Assembly (NCBI RefSeq): GCF_010020825.1
Contig: NZ_JAACJE010000001.1
Location: 1,302,001 to 1,366,000 of the forward strand
Reading direction: 5' to 3'
Origin: Acidovorax sp. 210-6
GTDB lineage: Bacteria; Pseudomonadota; Gammaproteobacteria; Burkholderiales; Burkholderiaceae_C
DNA length: 64,000 nucleotides
Positions 16,393-24,072 of the stretch are shown here, piece by piece. Positions within the stretch are counted from its first letter, which is position 1, and each line of letters begins with the position of its first letter. The notes under the pieces are model-generated. The model was given only the letters and a program-made list of their open reading frames with translations, did no database searches and was not told the DNA's origin. Made by a program: the position numbers and the translations under genes.

Positions 16393-16902
16393 TCAGCGCT
16401 CTGCGTGTGCGGCGTGGGCCGAGGCCCCGCTCGCGCGCTCGGCCATGTTCAACCGGGCCTGGCGCAGAAGTCGGGCGCCGCTTTCATCGATGCGGCGTGC
16501 CTGCGCGACGCAGGCGGTGGTGAGCTGGTCGAGCTGGAAGTTCGGGTTCGGATGGCGGTTCGCCGGTGAGCGCTGCAGCTCGCGCAACTGCTCGTACTGC
16601 GCGCGCCACATCGATTCGCGCCGGCGCGCCGTGGTGGGAGGACGCAGGACCAGCTGGGTGCCCAGGAACCGGAAGACCTCCTGCTGGTCTGCCGAATTGG
16701 CCAGGCTCAACGAGACGGCGGCGCTGATCAGATCGGGGAAGCGGAAGGTGGGGCAGACGTTCGCCGCACTCTTGAGGATGCTGTACAGCCACGCGTATTC
16801 CTCGAGCCACAGCCTCGCCTCGACTATGGTGTCGGCGGGCGCCTGCGGGTTGGCAGGGCGGTGCTGGATCGGTTCGTCGCGCGATGACAGGGCATGGTCC
16901 AT
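16393..16902 (-). CDS. Conserved-looking protein of unknown function upstream of the transfer operon
   Basis: The product is 169 aa from ATG 16902, which has AGGAG six bases upstream; in-frame starts at 16989 and 17046 lack one. It is soluble, with a central region EARLWLEEYAWLYSILKSAA and a helical C-terminal half (QYEQLRELQ, QLDQLTTACVAQARRIDESG). No signal peptide or recognised domain. It lies about 165 bases upstream of the transglycosylase gene on the same strand and divergent from the H-NS-like gene. A regulatory or accessory transfer role is a guess from position only. Confidence 0.65.
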   Translation of the reverse strand: MDHALSSRDEPIQHRPANPQAPADTIVEARLWLEEYAWLYSILKSAANVCPTFRFPDLISAAVSLSLANSADQQEVFRFLGTQLVLRPPTTARRRESMWRAQYEQLRELQRSPANRHPNPNFQLDQLTTACVAQARRIDESGARLLRQARLNMAERASGASAHAAHAER

Positions 16903-17143
16903 CTCGATCTCCTGAGCGTTGGCGCGGTCCTGGGACCGCGGCCGCATCGAACACAACTCGGTGCCATGAGCGTACGGGCGGCGGTCCATGCTGTCGCCCT
17001 GGAATGCGATGGATATGGGGGGGATTTCGGCGACAGCTCTCGGCAAGCGCGCTCGGACGTTGCCTTGGCGCCGCGCCAGCCCTGGGCTTGCGCGAGAGAG
17101 CCGCTAGCATTGGCACATCACAACCTGACTGGGAACGCTCTAC

Positions 17144-17494
17144 ATGGCCAAGAACGCTGCACGCACCTATGCCGACATCACCAAAGAGATCGAGTTGCTC
17201 CAGAAGGAAGCGCAGGACCTGCGCAAGAAGGAGGTCGCGGAGGTCGTGGCGCGCATCAATGAAGCGATAGCGCACTATGGCCTGCGCCCCAGCGATCTCA
17301 AGTTCGGTGGGCAACGCCCGAACGTCAAGGCCCAGGTCGCCGGCACCGCGAAGAAGGCGCCGGACAAGCGCAAGGCGCTGGCAGCGAAATACCGGGACGA
17401 CAAGGGCAATGCCTGGACCGGCCGCGGGCCGCGTCCGCGCTGGCTGCGCGATGCCCTGGAGCAGGGCAAGGTGCTGGAGGACTTCGCGGTCTGA
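17144..17494 (+). CDS. H-NS-family nucleoid-associated protein
   Basis: The product is 116 aa. The N-terminal half is a coiled coil (ITKEIELLQKEAQDLRKKEV) for oligomerisation. The C-terminal half has the DNA-binding motif (AAKYRDDKGNAWTGRGPRPR, then W-L), the Y-R-D-x-x-x-G-x-T/A-W-x-G-R-G-x-x-P-x-W-L signature of betaproteobacterial H-NS proteins. Such proteins silence AT-rich DNA and are often carried by conjugative elements to lower their cost to the host. It is a single gene, divergent from 16393-16902 and convergent with the DUF4400 gene. Confidence 0.93.
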   Translation: MAKNAARTYADITKEIELLQKEAQDLRKKEVAEVVARINEAIAHYGLRPSDLKFGGQRPNVKAQVAGTAKKAPDKRKALAAKYRDDKGNAWTGRGPRPRWLRDALEQGKVLEDFAV

Positions 17495-17537
17495 GGCCTG
17501 GAGGAACGGTGCTGGACTTCGGCTGCGCATCCGCCGG

Positions 17538-18161
17538 TCATGACCGGCGGTGGAAGTGCGCGATCGCGCGGGTGGCCAGGGCGCACACCAGAACGGGCGC
17601 TGCGGCCCAGGCGGCCGGATGCAGCGTCCAGGGCCAGACCATCGCCAGCACGCTCGCGCACAGCGTGAAGATCGCGGCGCTCACGCACAGGGCGAACATC
17701 TCCGGGTCGTGCTGCCGGAACTCCCTGGACTTGACGGCGCGCTCGAGGAAGGCGTCGGTGGCCAGCGCCAACGCGAGGAGCCAGTACTTGGGCAGCCACT
17801 CCAGCAGCATCGCGAGGCGGTAGGAGGCCAGAACGAGCAGCGCGTCGATGGAGCGGAAGTAAGGGTTGTTGAACAGCCGCTGGTTCACCCGCGCCATCTC
17901 CCGCCCGACGGCCTGGTCCACGCCCGTGTGCGCGGGGGCGCTTGACGCGGCGGGAACCGGCGAGGCGGCGGCGGCATCGGCCTGCAGCTCCATCATCCTG
18001 TCCAGCATGCGCTCGGCCGTGTCGGCTCCCCAGAAGTCGCTGTTTTGCTGATGCTCCTGGCGTAGCTGCTGCATGAAGCGCTCGGGCGGCTGTGCTGAGG
18101 GCAGGTACAGGACCAGCAGCAACAGTGCCGTCAGCGAGGCGATGGTGACGACGCGGATCAT
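17538..18161 (-). CDS. DUF4400 integral membrane protein next to traD
   Basis: The product is 207 aa; ATG 18161 overlaps the traD stop as ATGA. Membrane helices: residues about 5-22 (ASLTALLLLVLYLPSA), a pair in the middle (IDALLVLASYRLAMLLEWLP, YWLLALALATDAFLE) and two at the C-terminus (MFALCVSAAIFTLCASVLAMVW, AWAAAPVLVCALATRAIA). The layout and the link to traD match DUF4400 proteins of SXT/R391-type and related elements. The exact role is unknown; it probably assists the coupling protein at the inner membrane. Confidence 0.8.
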   Translation of the reverse strand: MIRVVTIASLTALLLLVLYLPSAQPPERFMQQLRQEHQQNSDFWGADTAERMLDRMMELQADAAAASPVPAASSAPAHTGVDQAVGREMARVNQRLFNNPYFRSIDALLVLASYRLAMLLEWLPKYWLLALALATDAFLERAVKSREFRQHDPEMFALCVSAAIFTLCASVLAMVWPWTLHPAAWAAAPVLVCALATRAIAHFHRRS

Positions 18162-20056
18162 GATGGCCGTGCGCTACCGCGCCCGTGGTCGGGGTCGATG
18201 ATCTGGAAGCGCCCCTTGATGCGCCTGCCGCCGGAGACGGATGCGAAGTAGTGCAGATTGGGCAGCTTGCCCAGGATGTCCGCCGGCACGGCTTCTTCCT
18301 GGGTCTCGGTGATCTGCGTCGAGTAGGACGACGAGAAGTCGCCGAGGTGTGCGTCGGCACCGTGGTTGAGGCCGACACGAACGGTATGGATGGCCGTGCG
18401 GCCGAAGGTCTCGACCACGAACTCCTGGGTCGGGCCGTCCTTGGTGCGCAGCGCGATCAGATTGTTGAGGTTGCCGAGCACCATGCGCGCCGCGTCCTCG
18501 CTCCCGAGGCGCCGCGCCAGGTCCGCCAGCGTCTGCATCGCGCAGGTAGTGTAGATGCCTCCCTCGGCGCCCTTGTTGAGAATCTCGATCAGGGGGAGGT
18601 TGATCACGTTGGAGACTTCGTCCACGAACAGCGAGATGCGCCGGTAGGCGCCCAGGTTGTAGCGCATGCCGGCGCGCGCGGCGAGGTCCGCGAGCGCGAG
18701 CGCTCCGATCGCCGACGCCACGGAGGGATCGGGCAGCGAGTCCACGCACATGTACAGCACGTGGCCCGCCTGCTCGATCTTCTCGAGGTTCATGATGGGG
18801 CGCGTGTCGTCGGCATCGAAGGGATCGGGCGAGAGGGTCTTGCCGAGGTCGCCCGAGGTGAGCATGGACAGCACCGGCAGCAGGTTGGCCGTGATCTTCT
18901 GGTAGTGCTCGCGGTCGTGCCTGAAGGTCCGCACCTGCGCGTCGATGGTCTTCGTGCGCTGCGCCTCCGGGACATGGTGCTCGTAGTACGAGACAAGCCC
19001 GAGCAGTTCGTTGCTCGATGCCTCGGAGGGACGGCGGATGTTCCCGCGCTGCGCGTCGTGCAGCAGCTTCTTCATCTCGGGCACTTCGCGCCAGCCGGGC
19101 CCCAGCATGGCGGCATAGTGCCGGCGCAGCGTTGCCTCCAGGATCGGCTCGATGCCGCCCTCGATGTAGCGCGTGAGCTTGAGCAGGTTGGGGCGCTCCT
19201 CCAACTCCACGAGGCCCTGGACGACCACGTTCACTGCGTCCCAGCCGAAGGCGCTGAAGGCACCGGCCGTGTCCGGCGGCATGATGGACTGGATGCGGGA
19301 GGCGACCTCGCTGGGCTTTTGCCAGTTGAAGGTGAAGTCGATGCGAATCCCCGTCTCGGGGAAGGCGGGATGGAATTCCAGGAAGGTGTCGGGCTCGCGA
19401 TAGCGCTCGCAGGCCCATTTGACGACGCGCTTGAGGCGGTGGCTGTTCTTGGGGTCGATGACGATGACGACATCGCCGCGCCGCACCGCCTGGGTGATGA
19501 GGTTGGCGAGCGCGACGCCTTTGCCGGCCTGCGTCGTCCCGACGAGCAGGGTGCCCCCCTCCATGTTCTGCAGTGGCCGGTACAGCGGCCGCTCCTGCGG
19601 CTCGACGCCGTGGATGTACGGCAGGCCGATCTCGGCGTCCGGCTGGGGATCGACGCGGTATCCCAGCAGCTTCAGCAGGGCGGGCGGGACCAGATAGTCC
19701 CGGTAGTCGATCTTCGCGAGTTCGTACAGGCGTTGGGAATGGACAGGCTGCCACTCGAAGCCCTGGCCGATGTAGACGCTGTCGGGTCCTGCGAGCAGCC
19801 TTTCCAGCTGGGCGGGGACGATGACTTCCATCGCGTGGCCGGAAAGGGAAGCACGGACGACGAGCACGCGCAGGGCCTGCGCCGTTCTGGCAAGCGCGGC
19901 GAGAAGGCAGGCGATCGCCATCGGCGCCGCCAGCAGCCATGGCAGCGCCCGTACCGCGGCCTCGAACAGGGTCACGGCGAACGCCAGGTACCACGCCAGG
20001 CACGCATAGCCCTCGTAGGCGCGCCGCCAGGGCATCTCGTAGCGGCGTACGAGCAT
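18158..20056 (-). CDS. traD: TraD type IV coupling protein
   Basis: The product is 632 aa. ATG 20056 follows the traI stop with one base between. Two N-terminal membrane helices (LAWYLAFAVTLFEAAVRALP, LLAAPMAIACLLAAL) are followed by the RecA-like ATPase. Walker A G-T-T-Q-A-G-K-G lies near residue 172 and Walker B S-L-F-V-D-E-V near residue 475. It takes the relaxase-DNA complex to the T4SS channel. The length and the lack of a long C-terminal tail fit the SXT/R391-type TraD rather than F TraD (717 aa). Confidence 0.95.
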   Translation of the reverse strand: MLVRRYEMPWRRAYEGYACLAWYLAFAVTLFEAAVRALPWLLAAPMAIACLLAALARTAQALRVLVVRASLSGHAMEVIVPAQLERLLAGPDSVYIGQGFEWQPVHSQRLYELAKIDYRDYLVPPALLKLLGYRVDPQPDAEIGLPYIHGVEPQERPLYRPLQNMEGGTLLVGTTQAGKGVALANLITQAVRRGDVVIVIDPKNSHRLKRVVKWACERYREPDTFLEFHPAFPETGIRIDFTFNWQKPSEVASRIQSIMPPDTAGAFSAFGWDAVNVVVQGLVELEERPNLLKLTRYIEGGIEPILEATLRRHYAAMLGPGWREVPEMKKLLHDAQRGNIRRPSEASSNELLGLVSYYEHHVPEAQRTKTIDAQVRTFRHDREHYQKITANLLPVLSMLTSGDLGKTLSPDPFDADDTRPIMNLEKIEQAGHVLYMCVDSLPDPSVASAIGALALADLAARAGMRYNLGAYRRISLFVDEVSNVINLPLIEILNKGAEGGIYTTCAMQTLADLARRLGSEDAARMVLGNLNNLIALRTKDGPTQEFVVETFGRTAIHTVRVGLNHGADAHLGDFSSSYSTQITETQEEAVPADILGKLPNLHYFASVSGGRRIKGRFQIIDPDHGRGSARPS

Positions 20057-20057
20057 C

Positions 20058-21887
20058 TCAGCGATTCCCGCTGCCTGCGTCCGCCGCGGGCTCCATTCCC
20101 GAGACGAAGGGCGGCGCGATGGTCAGGCCCAGGCATGCCTCGCCGCCGAACACCCAGGTCGAGGTGGGCGCCGGTCCGTCGCCGCCGCCCGCCAGCATGC
20201 GTGCTTCGCGCAGCGCGCGCAGCGCCAGCGACGGCTCGACATGTCGGCGTTCGAATTCCGCGAGCGCCACGAACAGGCCGGCGGGCGTCGCTGCGGCCAT
20301 CGGAGCGGCGCTGCCGGTGTTCAGGGCGTCGACGATGTCGACGAGGGCCGCGCGCACGTGCGGAGCCAGGCGCATCGGGGCGTGCAAGGCCAGGGAGGGC
20401 GCGACGGGAGGGTCCGCTTGCGCCGCGGAGGAGGCGTCGCTCGCAGATGCGCCCTGGACGGTCGACTGGGGGCCCCCGGTGTCCGCCGCCCGTTCGCCGG
20501 TCTCGGGCGCTGGCGTCCCTGGGCCTGCGGCGCCGAGGGCGCTGACCGGCAACTCGAGCTGGTGCGGCTCGGCCCTTGGAGACGCCGCGGGTAGCGGGCC
20601 GGGCGCGCGGGAATGCGCGGGCGTGGGCGTGGGCGTGGGCGCGGCACTGCCCTCCGGGGCGGCCCCGAGCTCGGCGGCGAGCGCGTCTGCCAGCGGTTCG
20701 GGCCTGGGTTCGAGGCCGGCCAGCACGGCAGCGGCCGCGGCGAGCTTGACCGCTTCCAGCGGTGTCTTGGCGCCGGGGGGCGCGATCGTCCAGAGCGGCT
20801 TGCCGTCGGCGCGCGTTTCGAAGACGCCTGCGCCGAGCAGCACCTCCAGCATCGTCTCGGGCGCCTTCGGGACGCCTGGCAGTTGGTCGGCTTCGAGCAG
20901 CTTGCGGACGTCAGCGGCCGCGTTCGGCCAGACGAGGAACAGCCCGTCGCGGCCGTACCAGACGCGGGAACGCTCGCTGTTCGGCAGCCAGGCGGGATGG
21001 GTCGCAACGAGGCGGCGCAGCGCATCCACGAGATAGCGCTCCAGGTGCGATCCGAGCTGGGGCTTGCCGTAGCGGTCGGCGCTGGCCTTGAGGAACCGGT
21101 CGATGACCAGGGCCGCGGAGCGGCGGACCAGCTCGGCCAGGATGTTGTGCTCGCGGTACAGCGGCATCCCCGACAGGCTTGCCATCATGTGCGGGACCAC
21201 CACCGTGTTGCCCTGGGCCAGATGCTGCAGCGTCTCCACCGGCACGATCTGGGGCAGGACGAACAGCGAGAGGCCGGGGCTGTCGGGGGCGTTCGGGATC
21301 CACTTGAGGTAGTAGCGCGTCACGGCATGCTGCGACAGCCACGGGTGCAGGCCGAGCAGATAGGGCTGCCACTCGCTGCCCGCGTGGTCGGTCACGATCA
21401 CCTGGCCCAGCGTGCGGTGGACTTCAGCGCACAGGCCTGCGATGAACGTGGCCAGGCGCCAGCGCGGCTCCAGGTGCCGGCGCGTCGTGATCGTGGCCCG
21501 GCCCGAGAAGATGTGTGCGTCCGTTCCCTGGAGCGCGAAGAAGGCCGTTTCCAGTCCCACTTGCAGAAGGCCGCCCGGCACATTGAAGTAGTTGGCGGGC
21601 GTGGCTGGCAGTAGGTGCACGAACGCCGCATAGCGGCGCACGAGCGGCAGCACATCGCGCTCGAAGGTCGGGCGATCGGTGCCGTAGCAGATCTTGATGC
21701 GCGACAGCAGATTCGCGTGCGCCGCCAGCAGTTCGTCGAGTCCAAGCGCCGGGAAGCCCGGATCCACCGCGGGGTAGGCGAAGGCGGCTGGCGCCTGCGG
21801 TGGCACGGCTGCGGGACTCTCCGGCGCGGCATCGCCGGGCTGCCCCGCAGGGGCTTCTCTTGGTGGAAATGCGTCGACGGGCTGCAT
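20058..21887 (-). CDS. traI: TraI, MobH-family relaxase-like protein with altered metal-binding motifs
   Basis: The product is 609 aa. Residues about 45-240 resemble the TraI_2/MobH N-terminal domain (R-R-Y-A-A-F-V-H-L-L-P-A, P-G-G-L-L, E-P-R-W-R-L-A, V-T-D). A Pro/Ala-rich linker follows, and the last 90 residues form the small C-terminal domain seen in MobH proteins (QSTVQG, then W-V-F-G-G-E). MobH proteins nick oriT. In this copy the usual H-H-H...G-G-L-x-x-H reads N-Y-F-N-V-P-G-G-L-L-Q-V (99-110), and the usual L-L-H-D-x-G-K reads L-C-A-E-V-H-R (152-158). The metal ligands therefore seem lost. Its position before traD matches SXT. Confidence 0.85.
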   Translation of the reverse strand: MQPVDAFPPREAPAGQPGDAAPESPAAVPPQAPAAFAYPAVDPGFPALGLDELLAAHANLLSRIKICYGTDRPTFERDVLPLVRRYAAFVHLLPATPANYFNVPGGLLQVGLETAFFALQGTDAHIFSGRATITTRRHLEPRWRLATFIAGLCAEVHRTLGQVIVTDHAGSEWQPYLLGLHPWLSQHAVTRYYLKWIPNAPDSPGLSLFVLPQIVPVETLQHLAQGNTVVVPHMMASLSGMPLYREHNILAELVRRSAALVIDRFLKASADRYGKPQLGSHLERYLVDALRRLVATHPAWLPNSERSRVWYGRDGLFLVWPNAAADVRKLLEADQLPGVPKAPETMLEVLLGAGVFETRADGKPLWTIAPPGAKTPLEAVKLAAAAAVLAGLEPRPEPLADALAAELGAAPEGSAAPTPTPTPAHSRAPGPLPAASPRAEPHQLELPVSALGAAGPGTPAPETGERAADTGGPQSTVQGASASDASSAAQADPPVAPSLALHAPMRLAPHVRAALVDIVDALNTGSAAPMAAATPAGLFVALAEFERRHVEPSLALRALREARMLAGGGDGPAPTSTWVFGGEACLGLTIAPPFVSGMEPAADAGSGNR

Positions 21888-21983
21888 GGCCGGTCCTCCG
21901 TCCGTGTGCGTGTCCTTCCTCTGTACGGGGGTGGTGCCGGCAACCGGCGAGGTGGGCGCGCGGGCGGATCCGCCGCGGCAGGG

Positions 21984-22631
21984 TCAGTCGCGCGAGGTGT
22001 GCAGCCGTGCGTTCGGAGCGAGGCGCCACTGCAGGCAGGCCGGGTCCGGCAGCGGTGGCGTGGGAAAGCTCATCTGCACCCGCGGGTCGCGGGGAAAGCG
22101 GACCATCAGCTTGCAGAAGGGGCAGTTGCCGGCCGCGTGCGCGGCGGCGCCCGCCTCGGCAAGGTGTTCGCTGCCGCAGACGGCACAGGTGACCAGGGAG
22201 AAGCAGACCTCCTTGGCATTCCAGATGCCGTCGAGGTGCCGCGCCAGGTCGAAAGCCCGATCGAAGCTGAGCCGGGGCGTGCGCCGGCAGATGCCGCGAT
22301 AGTGGCGGTACGCGCCCAGCAACGCCTGGGCCGGGTCGAAGTCGAGGCCGCGCAGGCGCCGGTAGAGGCTTGCGAAGACCGATGCCTCCGTGCGGTCCAG
22401 AAGCGTGCCGCCGTGGTACCACTCCGGCGTCTCGGGCGAGCGCCCGCGCGGCGGCACGCAGTGGTCGGCATGGAGCAGGCGCAGGATCTGGCGCTGGTGG
22501 AGTCCGCTCACGATCTCGATCGTGCGCAGGCGCGCGCCGAGCTGCGCGCATTCCCTGGCGAGCCCGAGCCGCTGGAGCTGGCGCTCCGCGTGGCGTACCG
22601 GAGCGGTCGGCAAGGGGGGCGGCGGCACCAT
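21984..22631 (-). CDS. FlhC-like transcriptional activator (SetC type)
   Basis: The product is 215 aa from ATG 22631; the ORF is open further upstream, but that part is low-complexity and overlaps the FlhD-like gene. The N-terminal part has the FlhC-like helices (RECAQLGARLRTIEIVSGL). The C-terminal zinc region has C-A-V-C-G-S-E-H and N-C-P-F-C. FlhC-type proteins form a hetero-oligomer with FlhD and activate sigma-70 promoters. In SXT/R391 the homologues SetC and SetD switch on transfer genes. Location between the repressor and traI and coupling to the FlhD-like gene support this role. Confidence 0.85.
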   Translation of the reverse strand: MVPPPPLPTAPVRHAERQLQRLGLARECAQLGARLRTIEIVSGLHQRQILRLLHADHCVPPRGRSPETPEWYHGGTLLDRTEASVFASLYRRLRGLDFDPAQALLGAYRHYRGICRRTPRLSFDRAFDLARHLDGIWNAKEVCFSLVTCAVCGSEHLAEAGAAAHAAGNCPFCKLMVRFPRDPRVQMSFPTPPLPDPACLQWRLAPNARLHTSRD

Positions 22632-22638
22632 GTCGCAG

Positions 22639-22971
22639 TCACATGCAGGGCGCCTGCTCGGCGGCCGCCACCGGAGCAGCGGGCAGGATCGGCGCAGGCG
22701 GATGGACGGCGCAGAGGGCGCCGGCGAGTGGCAGGGGCGAGCGCAGAAGGGTGAACAGGTCGGCGCGCGGAGCGAACAGGGTCTCGTTGCCAACGTTGGC
22801 CACGATGGCGAGAATCTGTGTGCTGGACAGTGAGGCGAGGTATCGGGCGTCGGGCTCGCGCAGTCCAAACAGCCCGCAGGCCAGGGTGGGGTCGCGGCTG
22901 ATGCTGTCGCGCATCGTCAGCAAGAGCGTGAGGTTGGAAAGCTGGACCTCCGAGAGATCGATGGCGACCAT
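22639..22971 (-). CDS. FlhD-like transcriptional activator (SetD type)
   Basis: The product is 110 aa with ATG 22971 and a GGAGG upstream. The sequence LSEVQLSNLTLLLTMRDSIS followed by LFGLREPDARYLASLSSTQI and later N-V-G-N-E-T-L-F-x-P-R resembles FlhD (helices, then the L-x-x-x-N-x-x-x-x-x-F/R region). The last 30 residues are an Ala/Pro-rich tail. It should partner with the FlhC-like product encoded 7 bases downstream. It is divergent from the repressor gene, as setDC are from setR in SXT. Confidence 0.8.
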   Translation of the reverse strand: MVAIDLSEVQLSNLTLLLTMRDSISRDPTLACGLFGLREPDARYLASLSSTQILAIVANVGNETLFAPRADLFTLLRSPLPLAGALCAVHPPAPILPAAPVAAAEQAPCM

Positions 22972-23036
22972 GGGTACCTCCTCCTTGGTGTGCCCCCTGG
23001 GGGCGAGGTGACGTGCCGTGCTCGGCGCCGATTGGC

Positions 23037-23133
23037 TGCAGGCAGGTTCGCGCCAGGTTCCGCCTGCATGCGCGTGCAGGCAGGTTAGAGCTTATGCTCT
23101 GAAGTGTGATTTTTTCAATAGAAATTGCTCTAA
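23037..23133. promoter_or_regulatory. Operator/promoter region between the FlhD-like gene and the repressor gene
   Basis: Between the divergent genes there is a 12-bp direct repeat TGCAGGCAGGTT (23037-23048 and 23075-23086). A 7-bp inverted repeat GCCTGCA/TGCAGGC lies at 23062-23068/23075-23081. AGAGC-TTAT-GCTCT is at 23087-23100, and a further half-site GCTCTAA at 23127-23133 matches TTAGAGC at 23085-23091 in reverse. The block 23100-23140 is AT-rich against the background and probably holds a promoter. These sites are candidate binding sites for the repressor encoded to the right. Confidence 0.65.
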
Positions 23134-23237
23134 ATTGTTTCGACAGGTACCGATGTGGCCTGGAAACCGGCAGATTCGGGGTGGCGGCGGACGATGGAGC
23201 GGTTGACGGTCACGAAATCGTGGCAAAGCTGGGTGGC

Positions 23238-23996
23238 ATGGCAAAGAGCGAAATGAACAAGACATCGAGGACCAAATCCCGGGAACTGGAAGTGCAGGCA
23301 GCGGATGGGCGCGCCGACGAGGACGCGGCGCTGTCCGTCAGCCTGAAGGCCCGGCTGCTAGAGCGCCTGCGCGATGCCCGGATCCCGGAAGGGCACAAGC
23401 AGGCCGTGCACCTGGCGGAGATCACCGGCCGGGCCTACCAGACCACGCGCCGCTGGATCGACTGCACGGCGCCGGGATTGCCGGACCTCGCCTCTTTCAA
23501 GCTGCTGTGCACGGGCATGGACGGCGACCCCTCGTGGCTGTTGGGGCTGCTGGGCGAGAAGCGGTCCCTGCGCCAGGCCCTGGCCCCGACGGAACCCGCC
23601 GCCGCGCCGGACGGCGAGCCGGAGGAGTGGGTGCAGGATGTGGCGAGCGAGGTGCGCGACCAGATGTATGGCTGCTGCGCCAGGCGGATGCACGGCGACG
23701 ATATGGAGCCGGACATCGCAGATGGCGACACGCTGTTCGTCGATTTCGCGGTCACCGAGTTCCGCGGCAACGGGAACTATCTGATCGCCTGCGACGGGCG
23801 CGAACTCGTGCGCACGCTCGAATACCGGCCGGGCACGGGCCTGGTGCTGGGCTGTGCCAACACCCGGTATCCGGAGACGGTCATCAAGGACGCCGCCGAA
23901 AGCACCCGGCGTCAGCTCAAGGTGCTCGGACGGGTCGAGGGCGTCATCCAGGTCCGCAAGTTCTGGAGGGGCTCGGCGCGGCAGGCGCCGCGCTGA
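23238..23996 (+). CDS. LexA/CI-like repressor with inactive S24 self-cleavage domain
   Basis: The product is 252 aa from ATG 23238; the start is uncertain (the frame is open from 23106). The N-terminal part has a helix-turn-helix region (QAVHLAEITGRAYQTTRRWI). The C-terminal S24-like domain reads R-R-M-H-G-D-D-M-E-P-D-I-A-D-G-D and later R-E-L-V-R-T-L. In cleavable repressors the motif is G-D-S-M and the second is V-K-R. Both the catalytic Ser and Lys are replaced (Asp, Arg). Position and orientation match setR of SXT. It is likely to control the FlhDC-like genes and itself, but should not respond to RecA by self-cleavage. Confidence 0.85.
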   Translation: MAKSEMNKTSRTKSRELEVQAADGRADEDAALSVSLKARLLERLRDARIPEGHKQAVHLAEITGRAYQTTRRWIDCTAPGLPDLASFKLLCTGMDGDPSWLLGLLGEKRSLRQALAPTEPAAAPDGEPEEWVQDVASEVRDQMYGCCARRMHGDDMEPDIADGDTLFVDFAVTEFRGNGNYLIACDGRELVRTLEYRPGTGLVLGCANTRYPETVIKDAAESTRRQLKVLGRVEGVIQVRKFWRGSARQAPR

Positions 23997-24021
23997 CCGC
24001 ACACCGCCGACTGCGGCGAGG

Positions 24022-24051
24022 GGCCCCATCCCCGGGGCCGGGGATGGGGCC
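24022..24051. terminator. Stem-loop between convergent repressor and DUF932 genes
   Basis: GGCCCCATCCCC (24022-24033) and GGGGATGGGGCC (24040-24051) form a perfect 12-bp stem with a six-base GC loop. It lies 26 bases after the repressor stop and 22 bases from the DUF932 stop. There is no clear T tract, so it may be a weak intrinsic terminator or a transcript end barrier for both genes. Confidence 0.6.
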
Positions 24052-24072
24052 ATGCCCGTGCGCCGCTGCGGT

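Noticed and set aside
18185-20545. 786-codon plus-strand frame opposite traD and traI
   Set aside because: Antisense to two clear transfer genes, no recognisable domain.
23106-23237. Longer start of the repressor gene at 23106
   Set aside because: The added 44 codons cover the AT-rich promoter and operator half-site, and family-like sequence starts later.
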